DNA of 64,000 bases from Rutidosis leptorrhynchoides (GCF_046630445.1 NC_092333.1:708802501-708866500); one strand, 5' to 3'; shown: positions 27,017 to 39,997, counted from the stretch's first letter. The notes: generated by a model not told the origin, from the letters alone. A program made the numbers and translations.

Positions 27017-27018
27017 AC
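26961..27018 (-). repeat. LINE-1 5' end with CT/GA tract
   Basis: A (CT)n run at about 26981-27016, read as GA repeats at the LINE's 5' untranslated end. TEK-1 begins directly after it, so the LINE may continue beyond TEK-1, outside the window. Confidence 0.5.
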
Positions 27019-27123
27019 CGTAACACCCCGATTTCTTCATACGTGTCTTGAGGTACTTATTTAATCATTAGAACGTTTATATTTCGCTCGTTTGTGTGAT
27101 GAAATGAAATAAAGTGTTAGTTG

Positions 27124-27125
<2 letters not shown>

Positions 27126-27193
<68 letters not shown>

Positions 27194-27236
27194 ATATATA
27201 TATATGTATCTATATATATATATATGTATATATATA

Positions 27237-27315
<79 letters not shown>
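27126..27315 (+). repeat. GT/AT microsatellite in TEK-1 LTR
   Basis: A (GT)n run followed by long (AT)n with scattered TG. All ORFs translated from it (IYIYIY) are spurious. Confidence 0.95.
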
Positions 27316-27318
<3 letters not shown>

Positions 27319-27477
27319 CGAGAATGTATGCATGTATAAGTATATGCATGGGTTTTGATAGTGTTAAGTCATGTGAGACTTAAATACGAAGTTTAAACAT
27401 ATATAGGAAGCGTGAACGTGGTGTACAAGTCGAATAAATTGATAGTTGTGTTAAGTTGTGAAAATGGCCAGTTGTAG

Positions 27478-27610
27478 GCCATTGCCGCGCCGCGAGGTTC
27501 CTGGGTGTACCGCGACACATAAATCAAACCAAGATCAAGAGTGGATTAAGACAGCTCGAAAATCTAGTGTATTGCCGTGCCGCGGCAATTGAGGTCGCGC
27601 CACGACAAAC
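27478..27610 (+). repeat. GC-rich palindromes in TEK-1 LTR
   Basis: ATTGCCGCGCCGCGAGG at about 27480 and ATTGCCGTGCCGCGGCAAT at about 27570. The second is an ATTGCC/GGCAAT hairpin. They stand out in an AT-rich background and resemble in style, not in sequence, the palindromes of ASP-1 and ASP-2. Confidence 0.6.
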
Positions 27611-27694
27611 CTGCAGATCTGACCCATTTTTCTTATTTAAAAAGGGGTGGTCCAAGGGTATTTTCATCTTTTCACGTATGGATCTGATTGGGAC

Positions 27695-29545
27695 TGATGT
27701 ACGAAAAGTAGTATATGAATTTTTGTATGGAAAATACCGGTTTTAAAGATTACACACACTAACGGGCAGTGTACCCGATCGTGTAGTAGTATAGATAATG
27801 GTAAAATCCGTGTATCGTTCCAAGGACAGTTATATGTGCAAATTAAGATTGTATAAACTAAATTGTGATTAAGCTAAAATAAATGAAATCAAACAAGTAC
27901 AAGATATTGGGTTGCCCTTTAACGATGGGCAAATCAATAAAGGAATAAGTTTAAAGACAATATTTTTGGTATTTTAGGTTTATGAAGATGAAAGATAGTT
28001 TTTAAATCAAATTAAACAAATATGCTCGTCTAGACTTTTTACCCTCGATTGTTGATTGTTGTTTTAGGATTAAGACCGGATTGATTGACTATGCACGAGA
28101 ACTAATTAATCGGTTTACCAAGAGTATTCTTGCGCAAACACTCAAACGGGATTACACGACGCATGTGATGTTCTTGTCATCTAAGACCTCCTATTTGTAA
28201 TCAATTAATTCAACTAGTCTAAAGACTTGAATGATGATCATGCCAATGATGTGTTGATCATGATCCACTCCTATGTCAACTAATGGTTTAGCTTAGTTCA
28301 TTCCCTTGGTCCAGTTAAATGCTCAATTCACCTAACCCAAGTAATCAATTAAGTGTAGTAATAGGATCCCTATAAACGTCACTAGATAAGGCAAATTTCT
28401 AACACCTATTAGCTATATGGAATTGAGTAGTGAAAATATGTATAACAGATTCTAGGGAATTGATCGTTTACCTAGACAACTACACATATCAAATAAGCTA
28501 TCCGAAAGTATCTACAAGAGTCATTCTTACATTCCTATATAGATTAATCGTTTGGACGCAACTTACCCCTTTGGTAAAAGACGGGCAAACACTTGTCACT
28601 AGGTGCAAATCAATATACTAAATCAACAAGATGGTGTTTCTTAGTTGAACAAGTATACTAACTAATTGAATCGAAAAGATTAAACTTAACAAGAATGGTT
28701 CTTGTATTCAAACATCAAACTATCATACATAAGAACAATCAATCAACCAAAGTAACAATCAACATCTCGGTTATTAATCTAGACAAGCATAAAAAGAACT
28801 AGCTAACAATCATATTTAAAGACAATAAAAAACTGGAAATAAAGATAGAATTCATTGCGATAACAAGAATCGACCTTTGATATGAATCTTGGATGATGAT
28901 CCTGATGATTCTTGAATCCGGATTGAAATGATGGATTAGGTGATCCTGGATTACTCCAAGGATCACCTTGAATCGTAACCTCTGCCTCTAAAAATGACTG
29001 TGTAATGGGGTCTGAAGAATGAAGCTCGAAAGGGGCTTAAAAAGGAAGAATATAGCTGGAAAAGCCAGCGTACGCGGCGCGCACAAAAGTAGGTGCGCGG
29101 GGCGCACTAGCCACCTACCACCTTTTACTTTACAGCTCGATTACACATCTCAGATCTACTTTACAGACGAAAAAGGGGATCGTGCGCGGAGGATGTGCGC
29201 GGTGCGCACTGTAGTGCGCGGAGTGCACACTTTAATTTTGCGCGGTGCGTATTTATGTTTTGTTTAAGCAACTTTCTGATCAAAATTGGTCGTGTACGGT
29301 GGCGTGCGCGGTGCGTGCGCAGAGTGCACACCCAGGGTGCACGTTTTTGTTTCTTCATTTCTTGTTCTGGTTTTGATCTTTGAGTTGTTTCATTCATTAT
29401 CTTCAACATTTCTTCAAGTATACAATGATTCTATGCTTAATTACAATACAATGAAATATACAAGGAAATAATACAAATAAAAATGTAAAACAATGAAAAT
29501 GACTTGATATTGCGACTAATGATATGTCTATTTTGAGCAATATCA
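27695..29545 (-). repeat. ASP-2 3' LTR
   Basis: 1851 bp. It contains the GC-rich tandem region (about 29070-29335) built on GTGCGCGGTGCGCAC. An 82-codon frame in both LTRs, antisense to the element, is a by-product of this composition. Confidence 0.95.
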
Positions 29546-30836
29546 AAATCCCCCACACTTATCTCTTGCTTGTCCTCAAGCAAGTCATGTTTTAAACACT
29601 CGAATACAAAACAAAAATATGAAATACACACATTTATTGGAGCACACATTTATTGGAATCACACTCACACAATATAGTACACAAGTTTACACTAATCACA
29701 CGAAGTAGACGAAAGACACACATTTTTTTTTTGGAACACCAAACTCACGCTATATGAAACACACACACACATACATTTGGAATGATCGGGAGAAAAGAAC
29801 TTTGTTGTAAGCTCCGAAAAATTTTGGATCTTGTGAAAACGTTTTCTGATTTTTTAAAATGTCATGCTAGTTTTTACACTAGACACGTTTTCCGGGTTTT
29901 AACCTCAAATTCCGGTTGAGGGTAACTGAAAACCTAAGTCTCAATTGGCGATTAGCAAGCTATCCGCCCCCATGATTGTAGTATCATGGAACTCTTAACC
30001 GGGCGCCCCCTGACGTGATATAAATATCGGTCTTTCATGACAATTTGTACATTTAAATCAAGGGTTAAAACTGCGAAGACTAAGCTATCGCGCGAGACAG
30101 ATCCTGCTCCAGCTTATACACCGTAATCGGTCTTGCACTGGATAGCGACTTGGATTTACCCTACCAAGTTTATTTTCAGGTTTGAAAGTTCAAGACTTTC
30201 CCTTCCCACTGTACCTTTATATCGTGATATGATATTGGTATGAAATGATATAGTTTAGGAAGTTTGCTATATCAAGTAAGGCAAAAATTTGGAAGACTTT
30301 ACTTCTTTCATGGATGAACTATATGCATCCTTTAAGTTTAGTGACATTTTATTCATTTTATTTTCAAGCTAAAAGTACCTTAAAACACTTTACTTGCAAA
30401 ATTTGCTGATAGTAATTCGAAAATATTGGTAAAATCCCCCACACTTGGCTTTTTCGTTAAGTCTTTTCTTTCAAAAATTTTAAAATTTCCCATTAAAATG
30501 AGAAAATAAGCCAAGTTGCATACCGTTTGAATACCCGCGAGAATTTATACCATCCCCCCACATTTAAGATTAAGTAATGCCCTCATTACTTAGTAAAATT
30601 TAAATTCGAGAGGACAATAGTGAGAAAAAGGAGTTCGAAAAACCTAGGTTCAAAAACCGGAGATCGTGGAGTATAGGTGAGCGATGGTGCATCCTTCATT
30701 CTTTGATCTTCATCACACAAATTCTAATTTGATAGGTACCTTGCTGAATTTTAATGCTAGTGTCACTAAAACCTTGAAAAACCTCGTGCAATTTTCATGC
30801 ACTCGACTCGACCCCAGAATTTAATGCCTAGTGGGG
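29546..30836 (-). other. ASP-2 3' internal region with purine tracts
   Basis: Non-coding 1.3 kb. On the minus strand the purine motif (AAGTGTGGGGGA or close) occurs at about 30856-30841, 30567-30552, 30448-30434 and 29560-29546. The last abuts the LTR. The layout mirrors ASP-1. Confidence 0.65.
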
Positions 30837-31703
30837 TTAAACTCCCCCACACTTTATCGGACGAGACGTGAAGTCGGTGGAAAAAGTTCCACGAATCAAA
30901 ATAGTGAGCCAATCATTTATACCTTGGGTGGTGTATATTATATGTGATAAATCCTTTTTCAGTTTTCCGAAAAAGGATGACCTAACCCGAGGGTTAACAT
31001 ACGACTCCTCTCCATGTGCGACTTTCTGTAAAACTTTTATTCTTATTGGTGGATCGTGGTCAAATGGGTCTTTAAAGATTTTCTTCCCCAAATTGACATC
31101 CTCTAGAATAAGCATGGACCCGCTGTGAATCTCAACTATTGAGCGGGGCTCAATTTCCAGCTTCAATTCCTTTAATTCTTCAGTTGTAGGTTCATAACCA
31201 TTAGCCATGAGAACGAGTAGCAAACCGTCTTCCTCCTTTAACACAATCTCATCTATATAACTAGAAGAGTAAGAATGTAACTCGGGGAAATCCTGCAAAA
31301 GCTCAGAAAGTGGATCTAAACGAGTACATTTTTCAACAACCAGTTCGTCTTGCAAAATAGATTGTGAAGTTACAAATTGTGGAGCTAGACTGGATTCTAT
31401 CACATTTGGAAACAGAATCAACGGTGAATAATGATCGGTAGCAAGTTGCATAGTGGGTAGGGGACTCGAATGTTTTACGTTCGGATTCATGCAACATTGC
31501 CAAGACCCATAAAAACACGGGCAGAAACCTTCGACTATCATCCTTTCTTTCATAGACATGTTTTTAGTGTTAACCACAACTTCATTTTCTTCTTTCTCTT
31601 GGTACCCCTCGTTGGTAACACTAGGAGATAAATATAATTCGATTAGTTTCCTCCGTTCTACTCTCATTCTCTCACCCATTGTCATATTCCTATGGTCAAC
31701 CAT
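30837..31703 (-). CDS. ASP-2 protein, 288 aa, uncharacterised
   Basis: Uninterrupted minus-strand frame. The N-terminus has a duplicated motif, NMTMGERMRVER (about residues 6-17) and NMSMKERMIVEG (about 48-59), then a Cys cluster CPCFYGSWQCC (about 61-71) that may correspond to the zinc knuckle of ASP-1. The middle is acidic and Leu-rich. The C-terminus reads HIIYTTQGINDWLTILI and STDFTSRP, homologous to the end of the ASP-1 frame. No protease, polymerase or integrase motif. The open frame and shared C-terminus argue for a protein under some selection. Function unknown. Confidence 0.7.
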   Translation of the reverse strand: MVDHRNMTMGERMRVERRKLIELYLSPSVTNEGYQEKEENEVVVNTKNMSMKERMIVEGFCPCFYGSWQCCMNPNVKHSSPLPTMQLATDHYSPLILFPNVIESSLAPQFVTSQSILQDELVVEKCTRLDPLSELLQDFPELHSYSSSYIDEIVLKEEDGLLLVLMANGYEPTTEELKELKLEIEPRSIVEIHSGSMLILEDVNLGKKIFKDPFDHDPPIRIKVLQKVAHGEESYVNPRVRSSFFGKLKKDLSHIIYTTQGINDWLTILIRGTFSTDFTSRPIKCGGV

Positions 31704-31857
31704 TTTCCTGCAACTGACAAAAACTAGAAAAGAATAAAAGCACCGACACTAAACAGTGAAAGAAAAAAAATAATAATAAAAATTCTACAAAAAAAATGAT
31801 AAAATCTAAAAAATAATAATCACAACTTAGTCAACAATTCTTATCTTCACACAACTG

Positions 31858-31875
31858 TCCCCGGCAGCGACGCCA
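31858..31875 (-). promoter_or_regulatory. ASP-2 primer-binding site
   Basis: The minus strand reads TGGCGTCGCTGCCGGGGA six bases after the LTR end, close to the Asp-tRNA site of Athila/Tat-type elements. Confidence 0.75.
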
Positions 31876-31881
31876 AAAACT

Positions 31882-33767
31882 TGATGTGCGAAAAGTGGTA
31901 TATGAATTGTTGTATGGAAAATACTGGTTTTAAAGATTACACACACCAACGCGCAGTGTACCCGATCGTGTAGTAGTATAGATAATGGTAAAATCCGTGT
32001 ATCGTTCCAAGGACAGTTATATGTGCAAATTAAGATTGTATAAACTAAATTATGATTAAGCTAAAATAAATGAAATCAAACAAGTACAAGATATTGGGTT
32101 GCCCTTTAACGATTGGCAAATCAATAAAGGAATAAGTTTAAAGACAATATTTTTGGTATTTTAGGTTTATGAAGATGAAAGATAGTTTTTAAATCAAATT
32201 AAACAAATATGCTCGTCTAGACTTTTTACCCTCGATTGTTGATTGTTGTTTTAGGATTAAGACCGGATTGATTGACTATGCACGAGAACTAATTAATCGG
32301 TTTACCAAGAGTAGTCTTGCGCAAACACTCAAACGGAATTACACGACGCAAGTGATGTTCTTGTCATCTAAGACCTCCTATTTGTAATCAATTAATTCAA
32401 CTAGTCTAAAGACTTGAATGATGATCATGCCAATGATGTGTTGATCATGATCCACTCCTATGTCAACTAATGGTTTAGCTTAGTTCATTCCCTTGGTCCA
32501 GTTAAATGCTTAATTCACCCAACCCAAGTAATCAATTAAGTGTAGTAATAGGATCCCTATAAACGTCACTAGATAAGGCAAATTTCTAACACCTATTAGC
32601 TATATGGAATTGAGTAGTGAAAATATGTATAACAGATTCTAGGGAATTGATCGTTTACCTAGACAACTACACATATCAAATAAGCTATCCGAAAGTATCT
32701 ACAAGAGTCGTTCTTACATTCCTATATAGATTAATCGTTTGGACGCAACTTACCCCTTTTGGTAAAAGACGGGCAAACACTTGTCACTAGGTGCAAATCA
32801 ATATACTAAATCAACAAGATGGTGTTTCTTAGTTGAACAAGTATACTAACTAATTGAATCGAAAAGATTAAACTTAACAAGAATGGTTCTTGTATTCAAA
32901 CATCAAACTATCATACATAAGAACAATCAATCAACCAAAGTAACAATCAACATCTCGGTTATTAATCTAGACACGCATAAAAAGAACTAGCTAACAATCA
33001 TATTTAAAGACAATAACAAACTGGAAATAAATATAGAATTCATTGTGATAACAAGAATCGACCTTTGATATGAATCTTGGATGATGATCCTGATGATTCT
33101 TGAATCCGGATTGAAATGATGGATTAGGTGATCCTGGATTACTCCAAGGATCACCTTGAATCGTAACCTCTGCCTCTAAAAATGACTGTGTAATGGGGTC
33201 TGAAGAATGAAGCTGGAAAGGGGCTTAAAAAGGAAGAATATAGCTGGAAAAGCCAGCGTGCGCGGCGCGCACAAAAGTAGGTGCACGGGGCGCACTAGCC
33301 ACCTACCACCTTTTACTTTACAGCTCGATTACATGTCTCAGATCTACTTTACAGACGAAAAAGGGGATCGTGCGCGGAGGATGTGCGCGGTGCGCACTGT
33401 AGTGCGCGGAGTGCACACTTTAATTTTGCGCGGTGCGCATTTATGTTTTGTTTAAGCAACTTTCTGATCAAAATTGGTCGTGCGCGGTGGCGTGCGCGGT
33501 GCGTGCACGGTGGCGTGCGCGGTGCGTGCGCGGTGCGTGCGCGGAGTGCACACCCAGGGTGCACGTTTTTGTTTCTTCGTTTCTTGTTCTGGTTTTGATC
33601 TTTGAGTTGTTTCATTCATTATCTTCAACATTTCTTCAAGTATACAATGATTCTATGCTTAATTACAATACAATGAAATATACAAGGAAATAATACAAAT
33701 AAAAATGTAAAACAATGAAAATGACTTGATATTGCGACTAATGATATGTCTATTTTGAGCAATATCA
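31882..33767 (-). repeat. ASP-2 5' LTR
   Basis: 1886 bp. Its GC-rich repeat (about 33260-33560) carries extra GCGCGGTGCGTGC-type units relative to the left LTR, so copy number changed in one LTR after insertion or during reverse transcription. Confidence 0.95.
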
Positions 33768-33772
33768 GGGAC

Positions 33773-34549
33773 ATTAAATCTCAACCACTTATCCATCTTT
33801 ATTCATTTCTTTTCTATTTTCTTTCTTCATTTTACTCTCAAACTAAAAACCCACTTAGATTCAAACTAAGATTTGAAGGTGAGGAATTGTGAATCGATCT
33901 TAGGAGCAAGAAGTAATATTGTTCCCCTCGTTCTTAGCTACGAGTGGATAGTGTTGGTAAGTATTAACTCCAAGTTTTGAGTTTTAGTTAAATTATGGCT
34001 AGGGTTTTGTTCATTTGAGACTTGTAAGACTCATTTGGGGGTTAAATGGGTGAATTTGGGTAATATTGATGTAAGAAAACCCTAATAGCTATAATCTAGG
34101 ATTTTGGTCTTATGAATTGAGATTTGTAAGTGTTAAATTGTGTTGTTAGTCACTAATACACTTGTAAACGATGAAAGATTTGTTAGTGGATTAAGTTTGA
34201 CCAAAACTTGTAAGTCAACATGCTATAATGGGTCAAATGGGAAATGTTGACCTAGTTGGATGAGATGGGTATGAAATACCCATAAATTGTGTTAGTTAGT
34301 GTTAGTAGACTCTAATCACTAGCTTTTAGTCATTTATGACGAGTCATAGACATTAATGGGCGGTTTTAGTGGATGTGAGCCATTTAATGCTTTTAGGGCA
34401 TTAAATGCTTAAGGGAAAAGTGTTGGTGGTTAGTCCACTAGAGTTGTATGTTAATTAAATGCATAATTTGATAGGTGCATATCATTGAAGGTTGCAAGCT
34501 TGATTCCTAGTTCACCAAAGGCGATAAGGTGAATGAAATGATTATATGT
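33773..34549 (+). repeat. TEK-1 5' LTR, middle segment
   Basis: 777 bp between the ASP-2 and LARD-3 insertions. No ORF or motif recognised. It is assigned to TEK-1 because both flanking insertions have matching target duplications. Confidence 0.8.
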
Positions 34550-37500
34550 TGAAAGGACCCGTTCATATACATTATAAACGATTCACAATAGTTGATTACA
34601 TCGCGAGGTATTTGACCTCTATATGATACATTTTACAAACATTGCATTCGTTTTTAAAAGACAAACTTTCTTTGCATCAAAAATTGATGGCATGCATATC
34701 ATTTCATATTACATCCTACTATAATTGACTTAATATTAATCTTGATGAACTCAACGACTCGAATACAACATCTTTCAAAGTATGTCATGAATGACTCCAA
34801 GTATTATCCTTAAAATGAGCTAATGCACAGCGGAAGATTTCTTTAATACCTGAGAATAAACATGCTTTAAAGTGTCAACCAAAAGGTTGGTGAGTTCATT
34901 AGTTTATCATAATCAATCATTTTCGTAATAGTAATAGACCACAAGATTTCATATACATAAACGTTTTAATAAAAATATTCTAAGTGGTTGAGCACTTGGT
35001 AACCATACTTAACATTTAATCAACGTCGCATATTCCCTTTATTATGAAATCTCACTACAGTGTACCAAGTGTAGTCACTGAAACGAAGTACTGTGCAACC
35101 ATTGAATACTGGTCGTCCAGTCCGGTTGGGGTTGTCAGGCCCGATAGATCTATCAACAGGATTCACGTTTACAATACCGTATGTAAATGGTAGTTACCAA
35201 GCTATTAGGGAAAATTATGCAAAGTGGTACAACTCAACGTAGAATATGTTTTTAGTACTTTTGTCCATTTCGTAAAACAGTTATAAAACAGTGCATGTAT
35301 TCTCAGCCCAAAAATATAAATAAAAAGGGAGTAATGAAACTCACAATACTGTATTTCGTAGCAATTATGTATATGACGGCACTGAACAAGTGCAGGGTTT
35401 GTCTCGGATTCACGAACCTATATTAAGTATATATATTTATATGTTGGTCAATATCTGTCTAAAAATTTAGGTCAAGTCGTAGTGCATCACAATCCTAATG
35501 CTCGAGACCGACATGCAAAAATCAACAAAAGTCAACTTGACCCAAAATGACTTCCAAAATCTATACATGTTTATTATATAACTTATATATAGTCGTTTTA
35601 TATATTTAAATATATTTATCAGATCTTATTATACTAAATAATACAAGTCATTTATAAAAACTTATATTAAAATTCATATATGATAAAAATATACTTTTAT
35701 ATATCTCAAGTAATAAAATTTATAAAATTCACTTAATATCATAAAAATATAGTGGTATGTATTATTAATGTAATTATATTACGTGTGGTAAAAATATCTT
35801 TGTACGCATATTTATTTGATAAAATAATATTGATAATAATAATAATAATGATAAAAATAATAAAATGATAGTTTCAATAAAAATATTAATTTTTAGTAAT
35901 AAAGATAATTTTAGTAATAACATCAACTGATAACAATTATAATAATCGTTTTAATAATAATATTAAAATTAATGATAATTCAATTGACCATATCTTTTAA
36001 TCCGTTCATCGAACCCACACGATTTCTAAATGAAAAGTTATTAATTTTTCTTTAGCTTTTCAACGACATGCATATCATATACCTTATCTCAGTAGCATAT
36101 GTATCAAATTCGTGATTTATCATAAACTATTTAACGACGAAACTAAGCATACAAACATGCATAATCATATATACTCGAGCACTAGTCAGGGATACACTAT
36201 TAATATATAAAAGATAAGATATGAATGCTCACGTATCAATATTGTGATTCAATATTGCAGAAAAGTACGTGGACGCAACGAAAATGATAAACGTTAGGTT
36301 GACCTCACGAGCAATACCCTCGAACAATACCCATAACCTCCATAGCTATAACCCATAATTTTCTTAGCTCTATCCCGTTTGAAAACTTATTTTGAAATCG
36401 TCTGAATATAACTCCGTCGTAGTATTTTATGTATACTAATAATATCTTGAAATAATACTAAGTAAATATATATATGTAATTCGATTGAGAGAGTTTAGAG
36501 AAATATATTTTCAAGTTTCTATGAAATAATGAAACCTATTGAATTCTATTTATAATAGATTTTTGAATTATTAAAGTGAATTATTAAAGTATGAATTATT
36601 AAAGTGAATTATTAAAGTACGAATTATTAAAGTGAATTATTAAAGTATGAATTATTAAAGTAAATTATTAAAGTATGAATTATTAAAGTGAATTATTAAA
36701 GTGAATTATTAAAGTGAATTATTAAAGTATGAATTATTAAAGTTAAAGTAAAGTAAAAGTAAAGTAAAGGTAAAGTTAAAGTATAGTAAAAGTATAAAAC
36801 TATGTACGTATAATACGCGTATAAATATATTTAATATTAATTTAAATCGTTATATCATAAAACATTTTAGAAAAGTAGAATTATATATATTCATAATAGG
36901 TTTCAAGTTTTTAAATTACAGTCTGTTGGTGAAGCATGGGATAAAGTCCAAAGGTTAAATAAACGTATGAAATCATCTTAATGAAAAATGTCGAGTTACT
37001 TAACTTGTCGATATCCAACATCTAAGTTATTTACACTCCACGTTCTTAATTTCATATTAAATAAAATGAAGGTTAACATAGTTATCTTATCAAGGTCACG
37101 AGGAAAATATTATAAAACATGCCTTGAAAATTAAACAGGAATTTCCACTAACCCTTGTCTAGTTCCCGTTAATTGACACATTTGTTCTTACTTATAAATC
37201 ACTTTACCATTTTCCGAATATTGTCAAAAAGAATAGATTTCTTAAATCACAGTGGACCTCATAACATTGGCCCATAATCATATCATAATGTATCTGATAA
37301 TTCAATCATTTGATATTATCTCTTAATTCTGTCGATAAATATATCGAAACAAATACGTTCATGTAAAGTATCATATATCTAATACTTTGTTAATGTTTTC
37401 AGTTAATATTATATATTATATATACATATCTATATACACATAATTGTTCGTGAATCGTCGAACACGGTTAAAGGGTAATTGATTACATGAATGTAGTTCC

Positions 37501-37597
37501 AAACTTTTTGAGATTCAACATTACAAATTCTGCTTATCGTGTCGGAAACATATAAAGGTTAAGTTTAAATTTGGTCGGAAATTTCCGGGTCGTCACA
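34550..37597 (-). repeat. LARD-3 3' LTR
   Basis: 3048 bp. It carries the U5 hairpin (34605-34619), palindrome GATAGATCTATC (35143-35154), 11-mers GATTCACGAAC (35407) and GTTCGTGAATC (37446), and a variable ATTATTAAAGT tandem array (about 36565-36745). No coding region. Confidence 0.95.
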
Positions 37598-37633
37598 GTA
37601 CCTACCCGTTAAAGAAATTTCGTCCCGAAATTT
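37598..37633 (-). promoter_or_regulatory. LARD-3 3' polypurine tract
   Basis: The minus strand reads AAATTTCGGGACGAAATTT, then TTAACGGGTAGGTAC, directly before the LTR start TGTGACGACCCG. Confidence 0.8.
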
Positions 37634-38022
37634 GATCGAGGTCGTCATGGCTAACCATAAAAATGTTTTCATGACGGATATGTGTTGATAGATAGGATTT
37701 TATTACCATAGAGTAATATGGATAAAATGATCCGATTACTCGAAGCGTATGAGTGAAGCTATCACAAAATAGTGGAATGAGGAAAATAAGTTTCGTCATA
37801 ATTTTTGACGTAGTCATGGTTGAATTCCGGAATTCAAAAAAAAAATCTTGGAAATCTATAAGATCTGTTTCTTCGAGATTTAAGGAAATTAGGATCTCTT
37901 TAATTAAATGCGATGATCTGTCCCGATTACTACGTCTGATATTTCCCTTATATATTTACCTTTACCATTCTATTAGTTTTTACAACTTCTATACTCAATT
38001 TCAATTTCAAAAGATTGCGAAA

Positions 38023-38172
38023 ATGCTTAATCCAGTTCTAATCCTTGTCCTTATCCTTACTATCGCAACAATCATTCTACTTTTCCAACTTCCACTGGAG
38101 GAATCTGTTTTCTTCTACTTCGCCCTCGGGGTTATAGTGTTTTTAATTCCCCGTGTCTTTATGTTGCGATAA
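38023..38172 (+). CDS. Small hydrophobic ORF, antisense to LARD-3 (49 aa)
   Basis: ATG 38023 to TAA 38170-38172. The product starts MLNPVLIL, has a long hydrophobic first segment, LPLEESV, a second hydrophobic segment and ends FMLR. It is shorter than the LARD-1 and LARD-2 versions because the tail RINIHGL is missing. An upstream in-frame extension to 37753 exists but is not conserved, so I choose 38023, where all three copies share the start. Confidence 0.5.
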   Translation: MLNPVLILVLILTIATIILLFQLPLEESVFFYFALGVIVFLIPRVFMLR

Positions 38173-38699
38173 ACATTGATATACACGGTTTGTAATTTAT
38201 GTGTTGTTATTGGACTTTATATTCTCCCTTACATTTCGGAGTTTCATACTTTTGTTGTCTCTTACCGGCTTTAAGTCAAGCGAATAATGGTCCAGAATTA
38301 GTAGGTATGAAGTTTTGGATGAACATAGTTAATGTTCTAAGAAGGAAATCGTAATGGTACGATCTTGATTTGGCAAATTACCAGAATATCCAGAAAGATA
38401 GAACTATCAAGAAGATATGTTCTTAATATGTTTGGAGATTTGGTAGAATGTAAGAGTCGTGTAAATGGCACATGATGACGGTATGTTCTGTGAATCATCA
38501 CGTTCCATTAGAAACTCAGTATGAATTACTGTAATATAATCACGTTGATCAAGTGTCATTATATTATACTAACCCATGCTTCAGTTCCCAACACTACTTC
38601 AAAACATTCATATTTGAATTTTTTTAAGAATTTAGAAACTAACACAGTTTCTTTTATGTTGCAGATATTATGGAGAGATAAATGATCTCAGATAAGAAT

Positions 38700-39010
38700 A
38701 GTTGTGAAAATATCTCCAGAAATTTGGAGAACATGTATAATGAGAGATACGAAGATATCTTATAATATTTAAGATAAGATGATGATGAAGAATAAGGTCC
38801 GCAAAGGTTTAGAGTCAGGAGCAAGGTATTCGTTAATGACTTCGTCAGAAATAGAATCATCAAGATTCTTTAAATACAGACTTTGGTCCTTGTATTTGTC
38901 CTTGGTCTCCTTCACGGTCTGCTCAATCCATTGTTCAGTACCAACTCTTCTCTTTTTTTCTGGGCTTTACCAACACATTATTCTTTGTCATCAAACTTTT
39001 GACTGTTAAA
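38700..39010 (-). pseudogene. LARD-3 second sense peptide, decayed
   Basis: Frameshifted homologue of the LARD-1 (1156-1356) and LARD-2 (20259-20551) peptides. QSLYLKNLDDSISDEV and NEYLAPDSK are readable on the minus strand in pieces. Confidence 0.3.
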
Positions 39011-39239
39011 GTCGTTTACAGTTTCTGCTGCTTCATTATCATTTAGAGAACTAATTCACAGTTTGAGATATTTTTCAGAAACTTCACATTCGAAGTGTGT
39101 AAGTTTAGGAGATAGACGTTATATGTATATATAACTATTAAAGTAGAAAAGCTGCGAGATTTCAAAATACTGATTGCTAATTTTCAGTAATTGGTATGGC
39201 AATTCTTGTTGAAAGATGCAGATGAGTAAAAGATGGAGT

Positions 39240-39486
39240 TTCAATGAATAAGTATAGTGATTTTTCGGAGAGGTTTAAGTCGAAGGTTAATGAAGTTGTT
39301 GATAAGTTTACTGCTAATGTGGTGAGATATGAAAGGTTCCCCAGTAACGATGGTGAAAGGGCAGCGTATCTATCGAAGTTATAATAAAATTAGTTTTACT
39401 GAAAAGTCGAAGTTGACTTGTTGGAGCTGTGACAAAACTGGCTACTTTGAAAAGAATCGTAAGGTTGTTTTTGCTAATAAATGCTA
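39240..39486 (+). pseudogene. Antisense gag-like remnant in LARD-3
   Basis: Plus strand (antisense to the element). A frame with FSERFKSKVNEVVDKFTANV and RYERFPSNDGE is followed, after stops, by the degenerate knuckle CWSCDKTGYFEKNR. LARD-1 has a matching decayed copy at about 1620-1864. Possibly a captured fragment of another element's gag. Confidence 0.3.
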
Positions 39487-39976
39487 AAAAATTCAACGCG
39501 GGTACGTGTTAAACTATGACTTTGAGTTCGAGAGTTTTTCAGGTACAAGACTTTCGGGGAATGTGTGATTGGATCATCATCTCAATTGTTCCTTATTTGA
39601 AGTGTCTTCCGAAATTTCGAAGCGTTTTAAATGCAGCTTGTCATTGTCAATATCCAAAGGATAAATTCGTCATGAATCTCGATTGATTCTCGTATCCTTT
39701 TGAGTGTTACAATTAAAAGTGATGTTCTATCACAGTTTTGAAGTCAAAGTATAGCTTTGAAAAAATGTAAGGATCTAAGAGTGATGGTTTTGCTTATATC
39801 TCGAGTTGCATTCTGAGATTTCAAAAATCAGAATAGGTGATTGAATTTGAATGAGTATGGTTGTTTTGATTTCTTATAAAAGAAGGTATACTGTTGTGAA
39901 AATAGGGAGTATAGTTGATGATTTACTGAATTATAATTGAAGAATGTAATATATTAATTGTGCATTTATATATCTC

Positions 39977-39997
39977 TCGGGTATTACCTACCCGTTA
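39977..39997 (-). promoter_or_regulatory. Internal polypurine-tract-like site, LARD-3
   Basis: The minus strand reads TTAACGGGTAGGTAATACCC, then GAG, matching the end of the 3' polypurine tract. It lies about 2.4 kb upstream of the true tract, near the middle of the internal region. Confidence 0.55.

Larger units (their letters stand above)
27695..33767 (-). mobile_element. ASP-2, non-autonomous LTR element with Asp-tRNA-type primer site
   Basis: Complete: LTRs 27695-29545 and 31882-33767 (element sense TGATATTGCTC to ACATCA) with the duplication GGGAC (27690-27694 and 33768-33772) in the TEK-1 LTR. Internal DNA is 2.3 kb with one 288-codon frame and no pol. The two LTRs are nearly identical except for a GC-rich repeat that is longer in the right copy. 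Confidence 0.95.

Noticed and set aside
27077-27383. Long [12 protein letters not shown] reading frames
   Set aside because: Pure translation of AT/GT microsatellites; the same holds for 14504-14701, 24277-24462 and 24842-25072.
29019-29267. 82-codon ORF present in both ASP-2 LTRs
   Set aside because: It is duplicated only because LTRs are duplicates. The GC repeat distorts composition, and there is no independent conservation.
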